Assembly: GCA_014380105.1 (NCBI GenBank)
Contig: JACMKL010000358.1
Span: 1-5,806 of the forward strand
DNA: 5,806 bases
Reading direction: 5' to 3'
Origin: Candidatus Melainabacteria bacterium
Lineage (GTDB): Bacteria > Cyanobacteriota > Vampirovibrionia > Obscuribacterales > Obscuribacteraceae
The position numbers and the translations under genes are program-made. Shown in pieces: positions 1 through 5,806 of this stretch. Numbering within the stretch: the stretch's first letter is position 1; every line of letters starts with the position of its first letter. The notes under the pieces were generated by a model that was not told the origin of the DNA, searched no databases, and saw only the letters and a list, made by a program, of their open reading frames with translations.

Positions 1-114
1 AATCTCCTGACCGAGAAGGAACTTATTGAATTGCTACCGCCACACGAAAAACTTACTAAATTGCCTCAGCGCCTACTTGGCCCTGTCTCGAATTTAGCGA
101 TACATGTGGCTTAG
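1..114 (+). CDS. C-terminal tail of a protein, possibly a SAM-dependent methyltransferase (5' partial)
   Basis: Frame 1 is open from the first base to a TAG stop at 112-114 and gives 37 residues that begin NLLTEKELIELLPP and end NLAIHVA. The gene starts outside the window, so this is only its C-terminal end. A pattern of 'LLT-x-x-EL-x-x-L-x-P' followed by '-LLGPVSN-' resembles the last helix and strand of many class I SAM-dependent methyltransferases, where it often reads like 'LLTxxEL...LFP...xLGLxxS'. That family assignment is inference from a short stretch. The gene converges on the heme oxygenase gene, with only 14 bp between the two stop codons and no evident hairpin terminator. The frame being real coding sequence is fairly likely. 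The function is weakly supported. Confidence 0.5.
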   Translation, partial: NLLTEKELIELLPPHEKLTKLPQRLLGPVSNLAIHVA

Positions 115-128
115 CTCCAAAAGAAAAC

Positions 129-755
129 CTAAGAGGCTTTCGAATAAAGTTCTTCGCCAATTTGACCCATTGAACGGAACATTTTTTTAGCAGCATCCAA
201 AATTTCTTCTGTCTCAGCTTCGTTCAATTCATTTTCATTCATTGAATCTTTAAACTGCGACCAGAGTTCTCCGAATTTGCCTTCGTAAGGATCGAAGTAA
301 AGCGTACCGTCATGCCCGTCGAGCGCATAAGCTTTTTTCAAGTTAGGGCAAATCATGCGAGCGCCGTGCTTGCTGCCGAGAAGTACATAGTGATATCCAA
401 GTAAAGCAATCGGATGCTTTTTACCTGTCTCATTAATGTCGTTAACTATTTTCTGAGTTGCAGGAAGAGCCTTATATGAGGCGGCGTCTTTGCCGAATGC
501 GTTCAAATCAGAGTTTAAAAAATCTTCCTGATACTGCCAATCACCAAGCACTTTCTGAATGCGTGGATCAGAAAGATTGGCTTTGATTTGGTCTTCAAGG
601 GCTTTGTGCAAAACAAAAAGCTGACCGAGATAATTGCAAAACACTTCAACAGGCAACTGCCCGGAGAACAGCAAGCGTTGGAAATCATGACCTTCTGCAG
701 AGTCGTGATCCGAACGGGTGGAAGCCTTCAGATTTTCCATTAATGTCGTCGTCAC
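129..755 (-). CDS. Heme oxygenase (biliverdin-producing), bacterial BphO/PigA-like
   Basis: The product is a soluble, largely helical protein of 208 residues, a usual size for bacterial heme oxygenases. The family opens heme with O2 and reductant to give biliverdin, CO and free iron, in the cytoplasm. Near the N-terminus 'LKASTRSDHDSAE' matches the proximal heme-ligand helix, with His17 as the predicted axial ligand and Glu21 in the conserved position. The distal helix reads YHYVLLGSKHGARMI (121-135). Its Gly127 and Gly131 fit the flexible glycines that let the helix kink over heme, and 'YVLxGSxxG' resembles bacterial BphO/PigA-type enzymes. The start chosen is GTG at 753-755, because a GGAGGA lies 9 nt upstream. 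An in-frame TTG at 774-776 lies before that site and would add seven residues; an ATG at 738-740 would remove five. No phytochrome, bilin reductase or heme-uptake gene is visible nearby, so iron recovery from heme and chromophore supply are both possible roles. Fold and family are confident; the exact product isomer is not predictable. Confidence 0.86.
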   Translation of the reverse strand: MTTTLMENLKASTRSDHDSAEGHDFQRLLFSGQLPVEVFCNYLGQLFVLHKALEDQIKANLSDPRIQKVLGDWQYQEDFLNSDLNAFGKDAASYKALPATQKIVNDINETGKKHPIALLGYHYVLLGSKHGARMICPNLKKAYALDGHDGTLYFDPYEGKFGELWSQFKDSMNENELNEAETEEILDAAKKMFRSMGQIGEELYSKAS

Positions 756-764
756 GAGCGAATG

Positions 765-770
765 TCCTCC
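765..770 (-). promoter_or_regulatory. Shine-Dalgarno site that decides the heme oxygenase start
   Basis: The minus strand reads GGAGGA here, a near-perfect Shine-Dalgarno sequence. The GTG at 753-755 follows after a 9 nt spacer. The other in-frame starts fit poorly: the TTG at 774-776 lies upstream of the site, and the ATG at 738-740 is 24 nt downstream. This favours a 208-residue protein beginning MTTTLMEN. Confidence 0.7.
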
Positions 771-842
771 AATCAATTCATGCCACCACTGATAGTGCTG
801 TTGAAATATTCAAACTAGAACATTTAAACTCTCAGCTAAAAC

Positions 843-866
843 CAAGTTGTCTGGCATGACAAGTTG
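843..866. repeat. Paired CAAGTTG direct repeat with an embedded TTGTC/GACAA inverted repeat; possible operator
   Basis: CAAGTTG occurs at 843-849 and again at 860-866, 17 bp apart start to start. Overlapping them is an inverted repeat, TTGTC (847-851) and GACAA (858-862), with a 6 bp centre. The element lies in the noncoding stretch between the GGDEF gene and the heme oxygenase gene, just downstream of a candidate -10 box read on the minus strand. That placement would suit a repressor site for the heme oxygenase. The repeats are visible in the sequence; the operator role is inference, and repeats this short can arise by chance. Confidence 0.3.
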
Positions 867-875
867 CAAAGCAAA

Positions 876-881
876 AGTATA
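876..881 (-). promoter_or_regulatory. Candidate -10 box for the heme oxygenase gene
   Basis: On the minus strand this reads TATACT, one mismatch from the sigma-70 consensus TATAAT. No convincing -35 hexamer lies 16-18 bp upstream, so the call rests on the -10 alone. It would place the transcript start near 869 and leave an untranslated leader of about 110 nt. The surrounding noncoding stretch of about 190 bp must hold the heme oxygenase promoter, because the upstream gene on that strand ends at 942. Confidence 0.3.
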
Positions 882-941
882 CCCGTAAATACCCAAACAG
901 AGAGCTGGGGTTGATTAATATGAATAAGACTGCTTGGACAT

Positions 942-2618
942 TTAGCGAAGAGCCTTGCCTGCCGCCCGTACCAGGCGGTTTCGTCCCTGCGCTTTAGCAC
1001 TTTGCAAAGCCTGCTCGGCGTCGGTAATCAATACCTTTAAATCCATGCCGTCGCCAAGCGCTGCTACCCCGCTGGACGCGGTTACATAGAATGGCGAGCC
1101 GCCGCCGACGTGCTCGACAGCAGATAGCTCTCTCAAGAAAGCCTGACCCAATTCTGCAACTTCGGGAATCGAGAGATTTTCGACCATCACTCCGAAAGAA
1201 TCGCCGCCGATGCGCCCAATCAATTCTGAATGCCTGAAGGTTTTCTTCAAAAGATTAGAGACGGTAAGAATGACCTTATCTCCCGCTGGAAACCCATAGC
1301 GCTCGTTAACATGCCGCAAACCATCGACGTCTATCAACATCAAGACCAGAGAAAAGCGACGCTGAAAAGGTTCTACTAATGCACCGGCACGTTCGATAAA
1401 AGCGCTATGTGTCAGACACTGAGTGAGACCTTCGCGTTTGAGCATCTTTTGAAAGACACGATAACGCTCCAGGCGACCAGCCACAGTTGCAACTAACAAT
1501 GGTGGCGCAATCGGCTTGATGAGGTGGTCGTCACCGCCGGAGCGGGCGCTCTCGATATGCGCTTCAAGCTGATTTTGAGTAGTGAGAAACAAAATGGGCA
1601 GGGCGGCAAAGCGCTCCATTTGGCGGACATACTTTGCAATCTCAAAACCTGTAATATCTCCCATCATCACATCAAGCAGAAGTAAATCAGGGCAGAAAGC
1701 CAGAAGAGCTTCCTCAAAAGCTTTTGGATCATTCAAAGTCAGTACGTTGTAGCCAGCATATTCTAGAGTGGAGCGAATAAATTCAGCCTGGTCCGGATCA
1801 TCTTCAACAGACAAAATTCGAAAGCGCTCCGGCTTGTCACGGTCGAGTAGATATCGCAATTTTTCAACTACAGCAGGAAAATCGAGTGGATGCTCAAAGA
1901 AGGCGTCAACTCCTGCTCGAATGGCGCCCACTTTATCTAAAAATCCCTGCTCACGAGAGAGCATCACTATTGGTGGTTTATTGCCGCCGGGCATCTGACG
2001 CAACTTTGTTACCAACTCGTACCCATCACCATCGCTCAGTGGAATGTCGACCAGGACACCATCCGGAAGCGAGAGTTTAAGCGCTTCCAAAGCTTCTTTT
2101 GAGGAATGAAAAACGCGAAATTCGAGATCGCTTTCAACCAACAGATTTTCCAGAGCGCCTGAATGCGCGTCGTCTGACGAAACAACAAAAATGCGCAATC
2201 TCTTGGCGAGTGGACCGACCACAGCCGTTATCAGCGCAGGAACAGCAGGCAAAGGACCAGTCTCAGTTTGAGTACCCTGCATCTCGCGGTCAGCAACTTG
2301 AAGCGCACCATTCATACTCATCACAGCTTCTTTCAATTTCTCGATTGAATCAGGCGCAGCAGAGCCCCCTTGCCTGACCAACGAAAACACAATTGTTTCT
2401 CCAAATTGTGCGTACATGCACAATTCATCAAGCTCGAAAATGCCACCACCACCGGCTAGCTGGTGATAATGAGAGGCTAGTTGTTTAATGATTTCGGCAT
2501 CAGCCGGACGATGAGTGAGCGTCTCAAGAAGGGAAGACATCTCTTTCAAACGCTCGCGCGTTTTGACAATAAATTCGGCTTTCTTCTGCGTCATCCGCGG
2601 AAGCCAACTATTCTCCAT
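942..2618 (-). CDS. Hpt-REC-REC-GGDEF signalling protein (putative diguanylate cyclase)
   Basis: This is a 558-residue cytoplasmic protein with four modules and no membrane segment. Residues about 10-110 form an Hpt-like helical domain with the phosphorelay motif HQLAGGGG, His52 being the likely phosphoacceptor. REC1 (about 141-258) keeps the acceptor Asp191 but has Ser147-Ser148 where the acidic pair belongs and His243 in place of the conserved Lys, so it looks like a pseudo-receiver. REC2 (about 267-385) is intact, with Glu272/Asp273, Asp316, Thr346 and Lys368. The GGDEF domain (about 396-555) keeps Asp430, Asn438 and Asp447 of the metal and GTP sites, but its signature is GGDSF (471-475). 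An RxxE (462-465) sits where the RxxD inhibitory site is expected. Members of the family make cyclic di-GMP from two GTP, and activity here is uncertain. The ATG start has a weak CGGAA about 7 nt upstream. The gene follows the single-receiver gene after 27 bp, so they are probably co-transcribed. The domain layout is well supported. Confidence 0.9.
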   Translation of the reverse strand: MENSWLPRMTQKKAEFIVKTRERLKEMSSLLETLTHRPADAEIIKQLASHYHQLAGGGGIFELDELCMYAQFGETIVFSLVRQGGSAAPDSIEKLKEAVMSMNGALQVADREMQGTQTETGPLPAVPALITAVVGPLAKRLRIFVVSSDDAHSGALENLLVESDLEFRVFHSSKEALEALKLSLPDGVLVDIPLSDGDGYELVTKLRQMPGGNKPPIVMLSREQGFLDKVGAIRAGVDAFFEHPLDFPAVVEKLRYLLDRDKPERFRILSVEDDPDQAEFIRSTLEYAGYNVLTLNDPKAFEEALLAFCPDLLLLDVMMGDITGFEIAKYVRQMERFAALPILFLTTQNQLEAHIESARSGGDDHLIKPIAPPLLVATVAGRLERYRVFQKMLKREGLTQCLTHSAFIERAGALVEPFQRRFSLVLMLIDVDGLRHVNERYGFPAGDKVILTVSNLLKKTFRHSELIGRIGGDSFGVMVENLSIPEVAELGQAFLRELSAVEHVGGGSPFYVTASSGVAALGDGMDLKVLITDAEQALQSAKAQGRNRLVRAAGKALR

Positions 2619-2645
2619 TTCGAATTTCCGCGCTCAAAATTAGAG

Positions 2646-3017
2646 TCATTTCGCACCAATGCTGGATAACACTTTCTCGATTTGACTGGTGAGTTGATCC
2701 AGGCGAAACGGTTTAGGCAAAAACTCTGTTGCACCGGCATCCATACAAGCTTCTCGCTCGGACGCATCTCTCCGCCCGGTCAGCATCAATACCGCCGATT
2801 TACCGCCACTTTTTCGGTAGGCTCTGCACACATCAATGCCCAGCATGCTTGGTAGTTGCCAATCAAGAATGATGACATCGAATTCCTTACTGCGCATCAT
2901 GTCCAAACCTGCTAGCCCATCCAAAGCAGCTTCAACTTCGTGATTGTTAAAGGCGAGCCACTCGACCATAGTCGACGAGAGGTCTTCGTCATCTTCAACT
3001 ACCAATATGGACGCCAA
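2646..3017 (-). CDS. Single-domain response regulator (stand-alone receiver)
   Basis: The 123-residue protein is one CheY-type receiver domain with no output domain. All key residues are visible: the acidic cluster Glu8/Asp9/Asp10 in 'ILVVEDDED', acceptor Asp52 in 'DVIILDWQLP', Thr80 in 'VLMLTG', and Lys102 in 'FLPKPF'. It should therefore be phosphorylatable. The start is a TTG: the codon just before it is a TAA stop, and the first receiver strand needs this start. GAGG lies 9 nt upstream and fits as ribosome binding site. It is the first gene of a likely pair with the Hpt-REC-REC-GGDEF gene 27 bp downstream. Stand-alone receivers commonly act as phosphate shuttles or bind a partner protein; the neighbouring Hpt domain is an obvious candidate partner, which is inference. 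No cognate histidine kinase is present in the window. Confidence 0.92.
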   Translation of the reverse strand: MASILVVEDDEDLSSTMVEWLAFNNHEVEAALDGLAGLDMMRSKEFDVIILDWQLPSMLGIDVCRAYRKSGGKSAVLMLTGRRDASEREACMDAGATEFLPKPFRLDQLTSQIEKVLSSIGAK

Positions 3018-3082
3018 TTATAGTGGCCTCTGGCGGGACAAGGGGATGCCAATTCAATACCACGCCCGGCGACAAGCCAACC

Positions 3083-3112
3083 ATATAAGTAATGTAATAG
3101 CTATTTTGCGAA
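3083..3112 (-). promoter_or_regulatory. Weak candidate promoter for the receiver/GGDEF gene pair
   Basis: Read on the minus strand, TTCGCA (3107-3112) and TTATAT (3083-3088) are separated by 18 bp. They span the end of the secreted-protein gene and the 83 bp gap before the receiver gene. Each hexamer matches the sigma-70 consensus only partly. It is equally possible that the pair is transcribed by read-through from the secreted-protein gene, since no terminator hairpin is evident in the gap. Confidence 0.2.
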
Positions 3113-3778
3113 GGCGTCGAGCCCGCTATCGCCTTCACCACCGAGCAAAAGCTCAACTTCACTTCTGACTTTGGTGTAGCCTTTCGGCAATCTAAACACA
3201 CTAGAGGCAAATTTTTCTTGCTTGATCACTCGTGTATCCAGGTCTATGCGATCATTCCGGTCATCGTAATTAGCAACCATTTTGAGCGGCAGCCCCATAC
3301 CGAGAGGTATGCCAGTGGTATGCGAAACGAAGTCCAAGAACGGCTTTGCAAGCGATAATTCTTTGGTCGTCCACAATTCAACAGTCTTGTGACGATTTTT
3401 TGTTGGCCATGAATATTTCTGTGTCCGGAACCCGGCGATTTTAGGTCCATCTTCCGGTCCTGCGATTTTCTTCTCAGCTCCTGGTGGATAACGCTTAGTC
3501 CACTCAGAATGAGGCAAAAGCACAAATTTCTTTGCGCCATCACTGAATAGAAGCGCATCAAATTTTGGTGACTGCACTACAAAAGAAATTAGCTTGTTGG
3601 TGACTATCATTTGCTTAGCAGTGACGCGAATAATTGTGCGACCACGCTCTTGACCATTCTGCTCGATCAACCAGCCCGATTCAAGAGTGTCGGCCCTTGC
3701 GCTCAATCCAGAGGCAAAACAAACGCCAAAAGCTGCAATCACATACACTGCCAATATTTTGAGACGAATGATTTTCAC
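3101..3778 (-). CDS. Secreted protein of unknown function with a Sec signal peptide
   Basis: With the GTG at 3776-3778 as start the product has 225 residues. It begins MKIIRLKI, followed by a hydrophobic stretch and an A-R-A site (residues 27-29), which predicts signal peptidase I cleavage before 'DTLESG'. The mature part of about 196 residues has no further membrane segment. It shows alternating strand-like segments, a 'KIAGFRTQKYSW' element and an 'ELWTTKEL' element about ten residues further on. That arrangement recalls periplasmic beta-rich proteins such as DUF4412-like families, but I do not recognise the gene, and this is only a resemblance. A longer reading from GTG 3812-3814 would add 12 residues ahead of the signal peptide. 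No start has a good Shine-Dalgarno sequence, so the start is chosen on signal-peptide shape. The gene lies 83 bp upstream of the receiver gene on the same strand and diverges from the kinase gene. Confidence 0.75.
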   Translation of the reverse strand: MKIIRLKILAVYVIAAFGVCFASGLSARADTLESGWLIEQNGQERGRTIIRVTAKQMIVTNKLISFVVQSPKFDALLFSDGAKKFVLLPHSEWTKRYPPGAEKKIAGPEDGPKIAGFRTQKYSWPTKNRHKTVELWTTKELSLAKPFLDFVSHTTGIPLGMGLPLKMVANYDDRNDRIDLDTRVIKQEKFASSVFRLPKGYTKVRSEVELLLGGEGDSGLDAFAK

Positions 3779-3895
3779 AACAGGAGATACTCGCACCCCT
3801 TTATTCTTACCCACAACTGAGTAGTTTCGACATTAGTAAATTGAGGTATGAAAAGGAAGGTAGCTCGCCGCCATTCCCTCTCACCGCGGGCCAGA
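3779..3895. promoter_or_regulatory. Divergent intergenic region between the secreted-protein gene and the Ser/Thr kinase gene
   Basis: With the preferred starts, about 117 bp separate two divergently transcribed genes, so both promoters should lie here or overlap the 5' ends. A possible plus-strand pair is TTCGAC near 3827-3832 and TATGAA at 3847-3852 with a short spacer of about 14-15 bp, which is weak. No clear palindromic operator was seen. If the longest possible starts were used (3814 and 3848), only 33 bp would remain, which argues mildly for the shorter readings. Confidence 0.4.
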
Positions 3896-5806
3896 ATGAC
3901 TGAACAAAGCGATGTAACCGAACCATCTAAGTTAGATAATGCAAATGCATCGACACACCATACAACGAGCGAACAAACGCTCGTCAATCATCGCATTGAT
4001 AAATATGTCGGCACTATAATCGACAAACGCTACGAACTGCTCTCAATGATTGGTCAGGGTGGCATGAGCGTTGTTTATAAAGCTACAGATAAAAAGCTTG
4101 GAAAATTTGTCGCGATAAAACTCTTGCTACCGCATTTGGTGAGCGACCCAATTTTATTTATGCGTTTTCAACAAGAGGAAAAAGCAGCCAGCAGCCTCTC
4201 TCATCCTAATATCGTCGCCATTCATGATTTTGGTGCAACCGAAAATCAAGAGCCCTACATCGTGATGGACTATCTTGATGGAACACCTCTCAATGACGCA
4301 ATCAAAATGCTCCAGGTTCTGGCAATTGAAAGGTCAGTAGTGATTTTTTCTCAAATTGCAGACGCGCTCCATCACGCTCACGACAACAATATTTTGCACC
4401 GCGATTTAAAACCAAGCAATGTCCTGCTTCTACATCAAGGTCCTCATCACGACCTTGTCAAAATAGTTGATTTTGGTATAGCCAAATTGATACCACAAGA
4501 TGGCGGTGAATCACTTCATCTTACAAAAACCGGCGAAGTTTTCGGCAGTCCCTTTTACATGAGCCCGGAGCAGTGTAAAGGAGAAAAATTGGATTGTCGC
4601 TCCGACATATATTCAGCTGGCTGCTTGATGTACGAAGTGTTAGGAGGCAAACCGCCCGTCGCCGGTGCGAACCTGATGGAGACACTCTACAAACAACTCA
4701 GTGAAATTCCTAAATCATTTTCTTCGACGTGTCCAGATCGAAAAATTCCTGAAGAATTGGAAGCAATTGTTTTTAAGTCTTTGCATAAAGATCCTTCCAT
4801 GCGTTATCAAACGATGGCCGACTTAAAGAGAGACCTTGACGATTTTCTCAACAAAATTGAAGCTGGATGGTTTACGAGAGCAAAATTCAAAATTCAACTC
4901 CTGCGTTTAAAAGTGGCTCCATTTGTAGGTCGTGAGAAAAAGCTACTGGTAGTCACTGCGGCGGCTGTCGCTATTACTGCCTGCAGTTTTGCCTTATATG
5001 CAAACATTTATTTAAAAGACGTCAGCGAGCCGCCTCCAAGCGCTGCTCTCGCCTGGTCAATAAAACAGCCGAGCGCAATTGAATCAGACCATTTTACAAG
5101 TGCCGCATCGGCGGCAAAGCGGGTACTCAAGTCGTTTGCGGCATCAAGCGGTCTGGAGTCCGGTTTGTATTTAGAACAATTAGATTTGCTCGCTCGCTTG
5201 TTTGAATCAAATGGACACTATCCGGAAGCGCTCGAATATCGAGAACAAGCCTTTAAATCGCTCAGAAAAATTGATGGCGCCAATGGTGCCGAGACATTAC
5301 AAGCACAACTTAATTATGCAACGACAATGAGGAAAAGCGGCGACTTACTTGGTGCTATCAAAAATTATGAGGAGGTCTTCCAACTCGCACCAGTAGACGA
5401 TCTTGCCAGGAAGCACGCCGTCCAATTTCTCGCCGAAACAAATTATTCGGCAGGGCGATATGGGCAAGCAGCGAAATTCTACGAACAAGTCTTATCCGGT
5501 TATTCGCCAACCGAAAAAAGCTCAGTGCTTCAATTGTTGCGTGCCACCACTCTCTGTCGTCTGGCCGATTGCTATCGATTGACAGGTGAATTCCATCGTG
5601 CCGAAGAACTGTACGAAATCGGTCGGAATTTATTGAGAGCTAATTGCGAACTCACAGACCCGCGCATCTTTTCGGCAACACGTTTGCTTGGTTATGTTCA
5701 CTATCAACAAGAGCACTATAAGCGCGCCCGTTATCTCTATGAAGAAGCGCTACCACAGATGGAATCAGCACTCGGCGCAGCCAATCCAGAAGTGGTGGCA
5801 GCCCTC
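3896..5806 (+). CDS. Membrane Ser/Thr protein kinase with extracytoplasmic TPR repeats (3' partial)
   Basis: The frame stays open to the window edge, giving 637 residues without a stop. The kinase domain (about 47-318) is of the PknB/Hanks type and has every catalytic element: glycine loop GQGGMSVV (53-60), Lys75, helix-C Glu94, HRDLKPSN with Asp170 and Asn175, DFG (192-194), SPE (223-225) and Asp237. Thr210 and Thr212 line up with the activation-loop threonines phosphorylated in PknB. One hydrophobic segment (about 350-373) follows. The region after it (about 424 onward) contains at least five TPR-like helix pairs with Leu/Ala/Tyr spacing, such as 'GHYPEALEY' and 'GRYGQAAKFYEQ'. A cytoplasmic kinase and an outer TPR region are predicted. 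The start is uncertain: an in-frame ATG at 3848 would add 16 residues, but its GAGG is only 1 nt away and the extension is rich in AGG, CGG and AGA codons, so 3896 is preferred. Substrate and signal are not known from sequence. Confidence 0.93.
   Translation, partial: MTEQSDVTEPSKLDNANASTHHTTSEQTLVNHRIDKYVGTIIDKRYELLSMIGQGGMSVVYKATDKKLGKFVAIKLLLPHLVSDPILFMRFQQEEKAASSLSHPNIVAIHDFGATENQEPYIVMDYLDGTPLNDAIKMLQVLAIERSVVIFSQIADALHHAHDNNILHRDLKPSNVLLLHQGPHHDLVKIVDFGIAKLIPQDGGESLHLTKTGEVFGSPFYMSPEQCKGEKLDCRSDIYSAGCLMYEVLGGKPPVAGANLMETLYKQLSEIPKSFSSTCPDRKIPEELEAIVFKSLHKDPSMRYQTMADLKRDLDDFLNKIEAGWFTRAKFKIQLLRLKVAPFVGREKKLLVVTAAAVAITACSFALYANIYLKDVSEPPPSAALAWSIKQPSAIESDHFTSAASAAKRVLKSFAASSGLESGLYLEQLDLLARLFESNGHYPEALEYREQAFKSLRKIDGANGAETLQAQLNYATTMRKSGDLLGAIKNYEEVFQLAPVDDLARKHAVQFLAETNYSAGRYGQAAKFYEQVLSGYSPTEKSSVLQLLRATTLCRLADCYRLTGEFHRAEELYEIGRNLLRANCELTDPRIFSATRLLGYVHYQQEHYKRARYLYEEALPQMESALGAANPEVVAAL

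Noticed and set aside
363..377. Lack of the mammalian HO-1 distal Asp140 in the heme oxygenase, with Ser at that position
   Set aside because: A 'GS' pair in the distal helix resembles the usual bacterial BphO/PigA-type pattern, so it is a family trait and not a sign of a dead enzyme.
878..925. Possible terminator hairpin after the GGDEF gene (ACCC...GGGT on the minus strand)
   Set aside because: The stem is only about 4 bp with a large loop and no following T-run, so it does not make a credible intrinsic terminator.
1768..2669. Several plus-strand open frames opposite the GGDEF gene (1768-1998, 1886-2080, 2099-2377, 2481-2669)
   Set aside because: They lie antisense to a well-supported coding region, show no domain or signal features and have unlikely compositions. 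They are shadows.
3017..3022. Perfect TATAAT on the minus strand at the start of the receiver gene
   Set aside because: It overlaps the first base of the TTG start codon, would put transcription start inside the coding region, and has no -35 hexamer at usable spacing. It is most likely chance.
2944..3210. Short open frames around the receiver gene start (plus 2944-3168, minus 2995-3210)
   Set aside because: They overlap the ends of two convincing genes in other frames and have no recognisable motif.
3244..3987. Open frames overlapping the secreted-protein gene and the kinase 5' end (minus 3244-3561, plus 3611-3820, minus 3775-3987)
   Set aside because: They are alternative-frame or antisense readings of the two real genes. 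The last runs antisense through the start of the kinase, whose catalytic motifs prove the plus-strand reading.

Overview
The window looks like bacterial chromosome with moderate GC content (mid-40s percent, estimated by eye). It holds two complete signalling genes, one incomplete signalling gene, a heme oxygenase, a secreted protein of unknown function and the tail of one more gene. A eukaryotic-type Ser/Thr kinase joined through one membrane segment to TPR repeats, next to multi-receiver GGDEF proteins, suggests a signalling-rich lineage. My best guess is an Obscuribacterales-type member of Vampirovibrionia/Melainabacteria, from recalled similarity of the kinase. Planctomycetes or another large-genome environmental phylum cannot be excluded without a search.

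Layout: (1) Bases 1-114, plus strand, hold the last 37 residues of a gene entering from the left, perhaps a SAM-dependent methyltransferase. (2) Bases 129-755, minus strand, encode a heme oxygenase that converges on that tail. Its best start is a GTG with a strong Shine-Dalgarno sequence. (3) Bases 756-941 are noncoding and hold a candidate promoter and a repeat pair upstream of the heme oxygenase. (4) Bases 942-2618, minus strand, encode a 558-residue Hpt-REC-REC-GGDEF protein. Its first receiver is degenerate and its signature reads GGDSF. (5) Bases 2646-3017, minus strand, encode a single-domain response regulator 27 bp upstream of it, probably in the same operon. (6) Bases 3101 to about 3778, minus strand, encode an exported protein of unknown function. 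(7) From about 3896 to the right edge, plus strand, a divergent gene encodes a Ser/Thr kinase, one transmembrane segment and at least five TPR-like repeats. Its end lies outside the window.

How they may work together: the single receiver and the Hpt-bearing GGDEF protein have the parts of a phosphorelay (REC, Hpt, REC, output), but no histidine kinase is present, so the phosphate source must be encoded elsewhere. The secreted protein and the kinase are transcribed divergently from a short shared region. This allows co-regulation, and the kinase's TPR region is predicted to face the compartment to which the secreted protein is exported. The heme oxygenase seems functionally separate. No mobile element, CRISPR array, tRNA or rRNA was seen.
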